In this document: positions 35,171 through 45,900 of the stretch, piece after piece
Numbering within the stretch: the first letter of the stretch is position 1
Layout: every line of letters begins with the position of its first letter
DNA from: Siderastrea radians
Lineage: Eukaryota; Cnidaria; Anthozoa; Scleractinia; Rhizangiidae
Assembly: GCA_964017195.1 (NCBI GenBank)
Contig: OZ024887.1
Coordinates: 67,387,228 to 67,451,227 of the forward strand
Direction: 5' to 3'
Length of the DNA: 64,000 nt
Program-made: the position numbers and the translations under genes
Notes under the pieces: generated by a model
What the model saw: the letters and a program-made list of their open reading frames with translations, nothing else
What the model was told of the DNA's origin: nothing
The model's database searches: none

Positions 35171-35511
35171 TGTTTACCATTTACAAAAAGACCCCGAAAA
35201 TTTTGGTTGAACTGTAACTGGTAAGGCTATTATGGTTTGCCTGACTGGAAAATTTCCAAACTAAACGGAACGTCTTGAGAAGTAGTCCAAAATTCCCAAC
35301 CCGGCGGACTGAGCATCGGTGAACGGATTACTCTTTCCTACCAGTACCAGGTCCTGCGCCAATAGTCAAACTAGTTCCAGACTCTCTGTAACTTAGAGTG
35401 AATTGCACTTATGTACATGCTAATCTCGAACGGAACTTACCATTCAGGAGGTTTTGCCTACCATTTGCACAAACCGTAGACCAACCGGTTTCCCCCTGTA
35501 AATGGTAAACA
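35171..35511. mobile_element. MITE with TGTTTACCATTTACA ends
   Basis: Perfect 15-bp terminal inverted repeats (TGTTTACCATTTACA and TGTAAATGGTAAACA) enclose about 310 bp without a credible ORF. It lies upstream of the copy B sulfotransferase pseudogene. Confidence 0.8.
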
Positions 35512-36338
35512 ACCAGAGTAACCTCCTATAGGGACCAGGTTCCTTAATGAGGAATAGAGTGGATAGTCACATCTTAACCCTTTCCCGTCCACACCGTTCC
35601 TATTTTTAATTTTTTTTTGGACCAATTTGGACATCTATTGCTTTCCTGACAGTTTTTTAATAAATTGGAAAATTTGTTTATTGTTACCGTAACAAGCGAT
35701 CAGGCTCTGTTTTCGCTGTGAAACATTCAAGCGGGAAAGGTAAAACGAAAAATAGAGCCTTTTTGCGAGCGATCCACTAAGACAATATGAGACCGATGCT
35801 AAAATTTGGCCGGATCGCAGGTTACTGTTACCATTAATAATGTCAGCTTATCTTGTTAGCCGTCTTTGTTTGCGCCATGCAAGTCACACATTTCAAAAAC
35901 TGAAAAAAAAAAAATAGCGATCAGAACTTGCACGTTGAGATGTTGTTGATTCAAAAGCGAAAATTAATATAATGTAAACATGATTGTTCTAAAAAACGCT
36001 TGTAATTCTCCGCTGAATTCCCATAAAGAAAATGCGAAATAGTCAAGTCGCCCAGTGGTGAAAGTATGCTTATTCCATGTCTATGATTCCAGCAACGTCC
36101 GAAAATGCGCTTGTTCCAAGTAATTGTGAGAACTTGTATTAAATTCGAAAGCAAACAAAAGGTTTGTTACACTACCGGCTTTACAGCCAATTTCACTGCT
36201 GTGAGAATTCAGAATTCCTTATTTTAAAAATGATTTGCCTACTATGTTTTCTTGGCATGACTAGCCACTGATCCTGATAAAGCGCGGTAAGAAATAAGCG
36301 GATTTTCTCATATTTTAGGAAGTTAGTATTTCTTTAGC

Positions 36339-36470
36339 CTGAGAAAACAGCCGACGTTTCACGAGGTTGCCACTTGAGCCCTTCATCAGTATGGAATTTC
36401 TGCGCTCGTTTATACTCAGACTTCGTTTGTGGTGCATGGTGACCTCGCGAAACGTCGGCTGTTTTCTCAG
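36339..36470. mobile_element. Long-TIR fold-back MITE, short copy 2
   Basis: It starts CTGAGAAAACAGCCGACG and ends CGTCGGCTGTTTTCTCAG, the same ends as the 287-bp element at 18872-19158, but the middle is reduced to about 95 bp. A partial extra end (CTGAGAAAACAG) follows at 36475. Confidence 0.8.
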
Positions 36471-37103
36471 CCTTCTGAGAAAACAGTTTTCTGAGCACTT
36501 CTTCTGTAAACTCATTTCTGCGAAAATTTGCGTGATTATTTTGTGACCATGGGCGAATTTAACATGGTAGGCGAATCATAGCCAGTGCATGAATCATGAT
36601 TCGCTTCCCATAATTCGCCATAATTCGGACGACATATTTGTCCGTCCGAAAACAATGGGAACTATTAAGTCCTCTTGTTACGAAAGTCCAACGTGATGTT
36701 TCGCCTAAGAAATCTCTAGCTTTCACAGTAATCAAGTAAATCCGAAAATTTCAGGCGATTTTAGGTCTTCCGAACAGATATTCCCCGAAACGAACCGTTG
36801 GGTGCCCCTGTGATGTTGCCGTTTTAACTAGATTTCTCTGAAATGGAGAATTTTTAGGTCAGTACCATACGTTGCAGCGCAGGACTCATGCTGCACAGAA
36901 TAACGAATATAAAACTTATTGTTCCTAAACTGCTCATAGACTCAATGTTTAGGGCTGTCATTTTGAGAAGCTGATTGAGAGGTAGTCTGTTTTATACAGT
37001 ACAGTTCCAGAGATAAAATGACATGAGCGAGGAAAAGCAATCTGAAGATACACTAAATTAAAATCAAAGAAAAAATCAGTCTGTGTCAGTCTGGATCTTT
37101 TTA

Positions 37104-37278
37104 CAGTGGAATCTCGATTTAACGAAGTGCCAAGGGACTGGGTATTTTGGTTCGTTATATCGAGGGTTCGTTGTATCGAGGTTCTTTTCCATACATTTAC
37201 TATTACTGGGCTGAAAAATATCGTTCGTTACACCGAGGACTTCGTTATATAGAGGTTCGTTAAATCGAGGTTCCACTG
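37104..37278. mobile_element. pogo/Tc1-type MITE (CAGTGGAATCTCGATTTAAC ends), TA-flanked
   Basis: CAGTGGAATCTCGATTTAAC opens it and GTTAAATCGAGGTTCCACTG closes it, with TA on both sides. The matching place in copy A (near 30620) has a single uninterrupted TA, so this insertion is private to copy B. Confidence 0.88.
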
Positions 37279-38172
37279 TACCTTCGTTTTCCTTAATCAC
37301 TGATTCGACAATACGGGAACCTCAGAAGTCGGGACCAATAAGTTGGCGGTGGCCTGTGTGAGATGACAGATAAAATAAAGATTTTAATGACAAAAGCTTT
37401 TAATAAAGGTCGCCGGAGGGAGTCTTAAGATACCGAGAAAGTATCTTAGACACCGAGAAAGCGTCTTGAAAAATGTTTATTAGTTGCTCTTATTTGCTCG
37501 TCCATATTTTTGTGCATTTTCGCCTGCATTGTAGTTACTTTGAATATTTTTACAGTTGTTACACTCTATCGGGTCATTCATTAGCTCGTCAAAGATTCGT
37601 TTGCAATAATTGTTTCAGTACAGAGAAACAACCCCTAGATCATGAGAATTAAGTTACTATAACGACCTTTTCTGTTATTAGAAGCATCTCAGTTATCGCT
37701 TTCTTTTGTGGGACTAGGGACCCAATCAGGTCTCACGCTTGCTAATATCCAGGTGCTATCTATATAACAAAATGATACTCGCAATAAAAAGTGAAGCCAA
37801 AAACTCAAACACAAAAAGATACACAATAAGAGATGCGAGAGACCAAAAGATGTGATTAGTGCTAATTAAAAAGTGTGTTGTTATGGCCTTAGCGGTGAGT
37901 TCGAGATGATGGTATATTTTGGATACTGGCCAAGCAGGACCGCTAACGCCATCTTGACTGTACAATCTTGGTCGATAAAAAATTATTTATCAGACTTAAC
38001 ATTCAAGGTTAAACATCCAAGACTAAATTGGTCCACTCAAACGGAAAATCTTATGGGTGTAAGACGGATTAATTAATTTTCTGAGAATTAGATAAGTAAT
38101 TTAATCAATCGTGGATCGAATGCTAACTGGTCCTAACGTCCTGATTGCGTGTGCCACGTACTTTGGCGCGCC

Positions 38173-38745
38173 CACGGGGGCGTACTCCAGATTTCAAGTG
38201 TCGGGGATGATCGATCAAATGGGGGCAAAAATCAAAACCCAAAAAATCCCTAGGGCTTCCAACAAAACCCCCCAAAATCCCTGGACCAACAATTAACCCC
38301 AAGAAATCCCATGCCGAATTTTCTAGCCTTAAAAATTCCCAGAAAGGATTAAATGATATAACACGAAAAAAAAACATAAGAAATTGAATGTTTGTGTTTG
38401 TTTATTCATCATACCATCTGAATTTCCCTTTTTCTCATCTGGTAGTTATTCTAACAACACTAGAAGCACCCAAGAACATCTTCTGTTTCAACAATAACAT
38501 TATGAATGTCATTTCTAAACAAGATCACCCCACAGAACTGAGCGGCCGGGCTACGCGGGCACTACCACGGATCTTCAGATTGTTTTGAATACCCCCAAAA
38601 AAAATCCCTACTTGAATTAAGCCACCAAAAAAAATACTTGCCAAATTTTCCTACCAAAAAATCCCAGAATCGAAAATTTCAAACCCAAAAATATCCTTCG
38701 ATCATCCCTGACACTTGAAATCTGGAGTAACCCCCGCCCCCTGGG
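38173..38745. mobile_element. DNA element with ACTCCAGATTTCAAGTGTC inverted ends
   Basis: Inverted ends of about 40 bp share ACTCCAGATTTCAAGTGTC and GGGATGATCGA. Next to each end are runs of imperfect CCCAAAAAATCCC-type repeats. The centre (about 38360-38585) is unique-looking and AT-rich. No transposase is seen. Confidence 0.75.
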
Positions 38746-38754
38746 TTGGCGTGT

Positions 38755-40085
38755 TCCTCATAAACTTTAAACGAACGGCAACGGGAGCTGTACAAAAAAT
38801 GTATTTCTCAGGCTCGAAAAAGGGTTGCACCGCAGGAAATTTTCGCGGCAGATGACTTCATTCAGGAGCGCTAATTACAGATTATTTTGTTTGCATTCGG
38901 CGCATTTTGATAATTCTCCAAAGAATTCAAGTCATTTATGTGCAGTTTGAGTCTTTTGATGAAAAGGTAAAAGCTGAGAAAGAGAGAAAGACGTTGAGAA
39001 GAGAAAGACGTTGAGAAAGGCATTGTTCGGCTGCAGTATGACGGCTGAGGATAACCGACCACATCGAATTATTAAACCCGAGGAAGTGCTAGGGACCGCT
39101 GATTTTTTATGAGGTAGGGGGGGCTGGTGGGATTTGAGGGGGGGCATGCAAAAAAGTATGGCTTCAAAGGGGGGGGGGCAGCCAAAAAAATATGGTATGT
39201 AAAGTTTAGTAGTGACAGCTTCTGTAATAATGCGAACATCAGTGTCAGAAGGCCAAAAATAGCGTTTCTAAGGTTCTGAAAATTCAAATTTTCCCGGGGG
39301 AGAATGCCCCCAAACTCCCCTACTTCGTTATACACCCAACTGCAACCCTACCCCACGAACTGTTTCATTACAAAATACAGCCAGGGGAATGTCAACTCTT
39401 TTTTGGGCCTCTGCTAGTCTGATTCTTAAACAACTGAACAACTGATAACAATGTCCAAAGTAATGCTTTAAATCGGTATGAATTGTCTGTTTATGTACTT
39501 CAGAATGCAGCAAATTGCATTAGAACATCTCTAAATTTTAAAATTTTCCAGGGGAAGACCCTACCAGAAAATTACCTTTAGTGCTTGTCACTAAAGACAT
39601 TTACTCCTGCAGGACTTGAGTGTTAAAATTGACTGTAAAAATTTATTTTAAGCTTGATTAGTTTTAGATTTTCTTTATCCTTTTTTTCTCTTTTTTTGGG
39701 GGGCGGGGGTCATCTCAAAATATTTAGGACTACAAGGGGGGGGGGGACAGGTGAAAAATTTCTAATGTAGAGGGGGGGTCATTATATTTTACAGGTACTA
39801 CCCATCACATCCCATCAGGCCCCCCTACCCCAGAAAAAATGGACGGTCCCTTATATAGGCTGTTCTTGAGAATGGCGCCTGGACTTTAGCGTACTCTTCT
39901 CTTTCCTCCTACAGTACATGCTGCAGTGATCGGAGAACGTAAATGTGCTGCGTTGGCTCTTTCGGGAAAGTCTATCTAATTAACTTTACTTAAAAAATGT
40001 TTTTTTTAGGAGATGGGTTATTCAGTTATCCTTTTATCTAGGAGAACGTATAACCGGAAAGTCTTGTTACCAAACTAGCGGGCCT
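38755..40085. repeat. Copy C: partial start of the sulfotransferase unit plus inverted relic
   Basis: 38755-39085 matches the first part of copies A and B (TTTTCGCGG...GACTTCATTCA, then the CACTCATGTGCA-like region). It is cut by the DNA element at 39091-39850. At 40037-40086 a stretch matches 27222-27275 in reverse complement (GGAGAACGTATAACCG), so part of the unit is inverted here. No sulfotransferase sequence is seen in this copy. Confidence 0.65.
39091..39850. mobile_element. DNA element with AGGGACCG inverted ends
   Basis: The left end AGGGACCGCTGATTTTTTAT and the reversed right end AGGGACCGTCCATTTTTTCT continue into related G-rich stretches (GGTAGGGGGGGCTGGTGGGA), giving about 45 bp of imperfect terminal inverted repeat. 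The interior has no recognised gene. It sits within copy C of the sulfotransferase unit. Confidence 0.75.
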
Positions 40086-40642
40086 GTAACACGTAATTCC
40101 ATTCGGGAATTTCCAACCGGGAAGACGGGACAATTTTTTGAGATGTTCCAGTTCATTCCGGAAATTTTCCAGAGGAGCTAACCGAAAAAGTATTTTCCTT
40201 TTACCTCAAAATCAAAATTTCCGGAATTTGTGACTAAATTGAAAGCGCCCCTGGGCTTTGAGCCCGAAAACCCGAGTTGACAGGACGCGCGGGAAGCGAG
40301 CCATGCAGAGGCCGTTACTTCAAAATATCGCGAATTTTTCGCCTTGTTACGATTAAAATAAAAAAGCGAAAAGGTAATTTCAGCCAGACTGAAATTTCAC
40401 TCCTTTCAGAAACCTTATCGACGCCTTTTATTTTCGTATGGATTTTTAGTTTCGGTATTTTTGCACATCTTAAAATCAGCGAAAATCAATCTACCCTATT
40501 ATTTGGACTTAAAGCTGAGAACTCCTCTTCTACTCGGTGGTCGTAAGTAAGGAATCAAATAACGTGAAAATTTTGCCCTCGAAAAATTTACCGGCCAATT
40601 TTTAACTCCATGAAAACAAAGGACATTCAACAGTACCCTGAT

Positions 40643-40751
40643 TACCCTGCAAGCAGAGGTTTCTTGGTCGCCCTATGTTCCGGCGGGCGAATAAGTTACT
40701 TATTCGCCCGCCGGAACATAGGGCGACCAAGAAACCTCTGCTTGCAGGGTA
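40643..40751. repeat. Perfect palindrome, 54-bp arms, 1-nt spacer
   Basis: The left arm contains CTTGGTCGCCCTATGTTCCG and is followed, after a single T at 40697, by its exact reverse complement to 40751. No mismatch was found by eye. It may be a young fold-back MITE or an assembly or cloning fold-back. Confidence 0.93.
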
Positions 40752-41323
40752 TACCTTGATATAAACACTCGTTCCAACACAAAGGTCAACGTTTCAGTAT
40801 AAATTTTGCATATTCTAATTTTTTAACTTTAACTCACCGAACAGGGTTGACTGTTAAAGAAAGGTTATTTTATTTTCAACTTTCTACAGAAAAACTTAAA
40901 ATTTGCATAGAAATACAGTGAACATAAAAATGCTATCTACACTACTTACAGCACTACACTATTTTATGATAAAATTACTAAAAAAATTTAATACAACGAT
41001 GCTATTAACTCTATCAAGTTAAAATATGCCTAATGTTATTCACTATTCCTAAGTATGCAATAAAAATGTTTCTTCCATTTCCACAAAACTATGTGTTGCA
41101 ATCCACACGGAGTAAAGTCCAATTGAAATCATGATGTGCACCTTGTAAAAGAAAAACGGAGAAAGGAATTACCGGATATGGAAATTAGTAGCGACCCCCC
41201 CCCCCCACCTCAGGGCACAATGAAGCTGAACAACGTGTGGAATAGGGTAAGGGATTCAAAGTCCCAGCAGCACACCCCCACCCAAAAATTTACTAAGTGC
41301 CCCCTCCCCCCCCAGTATATGCC

Positions 41324-41364
41324 ACACAAGTAAATAGTGTGGTTTGCACACTATTTACTTGTGT
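41324..41364. repeat. Short perfect hairpin, 17-bp arms
   Basis: ACACAAGTAAATAGTGT, a 7-nt loop, then its exact reverse complement. Its function is unknown. It lies between C-rich tracts. Confidence 0.85.
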
Positions 41365-41402
41365 ACTGAGATAACATTTGCTATTCACCTCCCAGTGGGG
41401 CA

Positions 41403-41432
41403 GTACATACATACATACATACATACATACAC
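41403..41432. repeat. (CATA)n microsatellite
   Basis: About seven uninterrupted CATA units. Confidence 0.9.
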
Positions 41433-41677
41433 TTCATTTTCACTCGAATTTACAGAGTAGCTCTGTTGAGCTAATATCTTCGAGTAAATGGTAATAGTAA
41501 AAATAAAATAATAATGAAAAGTAAATTGATTAATTAATTAAATCAGGCAGTAGTTATCTTGTGCATGTTTTTGTATACTTATTAGAAAAATAACTCATTG
41601 GGGCTAGCCATTCACTTGTACTGTATCTACGGAAAAATTATTATTCACCTTAGTGTCAGTGAACAGTTCATGCTCAC

Positions 41678-42081
41678 TTAAGGACGGTGCCTCCTTTTGT
41701 TACTGCACGTACATTCTGCACATCTCGGGATATTAGAGTTTCTTAAGGAATTTGCCCCCTAATACAACAATATTTTTGCACAGTTTATGACTATGTGGAA
41801 AAAGCAGATCTTAGCAAGGGCTCTCAGAATCCAAAAAGAAAATTGGGGGTAACCGTGCATTTTTCAGGGATAATTGAGCTTAAATTTGGAAAGAAATTGC
41901 CATACATTCTTTGTATTTTAACGCTTTTTTTAGAATTATGGTTGCTTTATTATCTCTGAAAAATGCGTGGTTACCCACATATTTCTTTTTGGATTCCAAT
42001 AAACCTTGCTAAGATCTACTTTTTCCCCATAGTCATAACCTTTGCAAAAATACATCTTTATTAGGAGACACCATCTTTAAG
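41678..42081 (-). mobile_element. Fold-back MITE, copy 2
   Basis: Same family as 13918-14287, in the opposite orientation. It starts CTTAAGGACGGTGCCTCCTT and ends GGAGACACCATCTTTAAG, and its halves are inverted copies around 41920. Confidence 0.82.
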
Positions 42082-42909
42082 TAAATAAGTGTTGAACATA
42101 TTGGGTGGGTGTTTCCCCCCTGGGGGCCACTGCTCCCTGCCTGGATCCTAAATCAAAGCACGTGGGCTAGCAGGAACCTTGGCAAAACTGGAAGGTAAAA
42201 CCCCTCATTTAATGCATTTGTGATGGTTTTGTGCGTAGTGCACACTAACTTGATCATGTTGCACACGTTGATTCGCACAATAAAAATGATAAATTAAATT
42301 ATTACTATTATTATAGTGTTGTTGAAACATACAGATGCTAAAATATTTTAAAAATAGCAAACACAGGGCACAAATGTAGCCTATGGTGCTTATATGTAGT
42401 AATACATAATACATTGTCTACCTAACAGGCTACTAAAATTTGGCTAAAACCTGATTGCATCTTATCAGTAATATCATTATGGCAGCACAAATTATTATTA
42501 TTATTATTATTGGTGTTGACTTCCTGTATATCTACATATCTGCATTGTTTTCACTTGCACTTGCTTTACATGTACATTTGTACAATATAAAAATACCTTG
42601 TTGTCACTTATCATCTCATGTCTTAATTTTCGCGATCATGATAAAGAATGAAACACAAAATTTTAAAAAGCCATATCCTTACAAAATTTTAAAAAGCCAT
42701 AAAATTATCCTTGCAAAATTTTGAAGCTTTTGAGAACTTTTTTTTAGCAAAGTAACCAAAATATATAGCCTTGCAAAAACCTGTCCAGGTTTTTCGGTGA
42801 AAATGATTGAAAACAGCCAACATTTTTGGGAAAAAAGATTCATTTTGAAAAATGTGACTACACTAGTCTTGTATGAAGACGTAATTAATTTGATATTTAA
42901 GAAAACTTC

Positions 42910-45900
42910 TTATGTCAACCAGGCCTCTAATGCTTGATCAAACACTTTCTTTGTTCCATGCCAATGAATATGTTTTACTCCTGCAAAGGTGTATTGGTGC
43001 AGTGAGCCTCTCTCATCCAGACTTCGAAGGCCAAATGTGTCTTCCAGATAAACCTAAAAAGTGTTTTGTTAAGAACAAATTATTTGTAAGCGATAATTAT
43101 ACTACAAGAAGAGACAACCAGGTCGACAGATTTTAATTAGTTAATTGATTAATTAAATTTTTTTGAAGGGGGGTGGTGTGTGGAGAGATTGGGGTGCCAG
43201 CCAGTCTTGATTTTTGGAAGTCTCTGACACTCTGATCACCAGCTGAAATTGAGTCTTGGTTGCTTTGAGTCACACTTGAAAATAGTCTTGGAATTCAAAT
43301 TCCACTTTTCTATGCCTGTCATACTAAAATTAAATCCAATCTTAATTCCACTATCAGTTTTGGTTTCACTTTAAATATTTCATTCTTTACAATGTACCTG
43401 AAAGGCAAATCATTGAAATGAATAATAATTAAGCAATGTTGTAATAATCTACTTCAACTTCCTGTTTTGACTGCAAAATTTTTTTTTGAGCTGTATATAA
43501 TGCAAAAAACTGTGTAACTTTTGAGGATTTTATTAATAATTTTTGAGCAAAATCATTCTTACCCTGCCCCCATCCCTTTCCACAAACTGAGCCCATCAAT
43601 AAAGCAAACATTTCAAATGAAGTTATGGTAACATTAGGAGATATATTACATATTAAATGATAAACATTAATGCTGACTGAGAGAGAGCCACTGACCTGTT
43701 GATACTTCATGTCCACAACTGTCAGGTTTGTATTGTTCATGTAAAATCCAAAGAGGCTAAAAAAAATATGGTTCAGAAGTCAGCCATTAAAAGTATTTGA
43801 AACTACGGAGAACTGATGTGATTGTTCACTGGGCTGAGGTGAGGCGTATTGGTGGATTGAAGAAACTTGATGACAGTGTCTTCTGCAGCAACTTCTTAAG
43901 GATGGAGCCTCCTAATCCAGAGGTATTTTTGCAAAGGTTATCTTAGCAAGGGTTATTAGAATCCAAAAATAAAAATGTGGGTAACCACGCATTTTTCAGG
44001 GATAATTAATCATCCATAATTCTAAAAAAGCATTAAAATAAAAAGAATGTATGGCAATTTCTTTCCAAATTTAGGCTCAATTATCTCTGAAAAATGTGTG
44101 GCTACCCCCAATTTTCTTTTTGGATTCTGATAGCTAAGATCTGCTTTTTCCACATAGTCACAAACCGCGCAAAAATATTGTTGTATTAGGGGGCAAATTC
44201 CTTAAGAAACCTGAATATCCCAAGATGCGCAGAACATATGCGCAGTAACAAAAGGAGGCACCGTCCTTAAGCCACAACAGAATAGGTCATACCTGACTAA
44301 TACAGAGACACGTACATCCACCACCTTGGCTCTTTGAAGGCCTCAAAGGTATTAACGACAAAACTTTCTACTCACCTTGATTGCCACGGCATTATAACAC
44401 CGTCATCAGGCCCTCCAACCAGCACTAAGTTGTTGATACGCAAGAAGTTCTTTCTGTACCTTTCACTAACTGCCAGGATCAAATGACAGAAAACATCACA
44501 CTGTATGTTACTTAACCCTTGAAGCCCTAACAGTGACAAAATCAAATTTCTCTTTACATTATCACTACTTGTTCAAACATTCAAGTGATGAGAAATTATA
44601 AAGAAAGTGATCATCAAGGATAAGATATTTTGATATTTAGACAAATTCATCTTACTAGTTCCATAAGAAATGTATGGAAAACAGTAAGGAGAATATGTAT
44701 TTTTATATCAGGTCTTAAAAGGTTAAAGCTGGCTTGCATTTTAAAATTATTCCCATAAAACTGACACAAATAAAAAAATCCAATTTTGATTTTTGGAACA
44801 ACAACAACAACGACAAAGCCTGGAAACATGTAGCACAACTTTTTTATTTTTCATGCTCTGACCCATTGCTTTTATTTAAGCTAATGTATTTGTTTCTGTT
44901 TGCTGGAGTTGTAACCATTTAGCACACATTCCTGGTGATGGAACAATTTTGGCCTAAGCATTAAGGGAAAGAACAAAATAATATTTAACACTAAGTAGTA
45001 TTCTGTGGGAAGGCCACATTTTTAAATTTTGATAGAGAAAATTTGGGGATTCTTGGTGTGTAGATATGACTTGCAAGATCTAATCCCACTGCATCTGCCG
45101 ATTATCAAAAGTGCCTGTGATGATGTATGTCACAAACGGTGCAAGAAGCAGGGCTTCTGATAATTCGGGGGAAAAAAAGTGAAATTTCACGGGATTTGAA
45201 GAGACAAATTCGCGGAGAAAACGGCCGATTTCGCGGGATTTTTCGGGCCAAATTTTCGTTGAAAAGCAAACAAGAAAGCAAACAAGAAAGATTCCTGACA
45301 AAAATATTGGAAGGATGTCAAATTCAGGGCAAGAAAGAAACACAAAAGTTCATCCAACACAGTTCTGAAGGCAACTGTACTTGTTTCGAGCGACAAGAAA
45401 AACATATAAAGCTTTACCGAAACGCTTGGCCGGTTAACCTCCTTTTTCAGCTGCAATTTAGAGTCGAAAACAGCAACGCAATAAACTTCTTTCCCCTCAT
45501 CGCTCTCTTGTGTTGCTTTGCAGTTTACAAGGCAAGATTGTTTTAGATCAAAGGTTTAAATCCATCTGTGAAGTCAAAACATTCTCTTGTGTCTTCATTC
45601 GTGTCCATTCGTGTACGATTAAACGTGTGCCTGCATTACTACAGACAGCAGTTTCCTTTCGCACTCCGTATAGTGTCAACGAAAAGTCTTCTTTTTTATT
45701 TTACCAGTCCCCAAGTTTTCGCAACATTAATCGAAGAACGCCTGGTAGTTTTGGTACGATGTTTACTCGTGGCAGTGACGAAATTTCAAGATAAATTTGC
45801 AAGTTTACGGCAAGTAAACAGCTCCAATAGCCAAGATAAGTTTCAAATATGTTGTACCGACATGTGTTTGGTAGAATTTCTAGCGAATTTCGCGGTATTT

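Larger units (their letters stand above)
31780..38755. repeat. Copy B of the sulfotransferase unit (decayed gene, extra insertions)
   Basis: It parallels copy A from 31945 onward and is longer because of added elements: MITEs at 35171-35511, 36339-36470, 37104-37278 and 38173-38745. Its sulfotransferase is a pseudogene. The first 170 bp (31780-31950) match the start of copy C at 38755. Confidence 0.75.
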
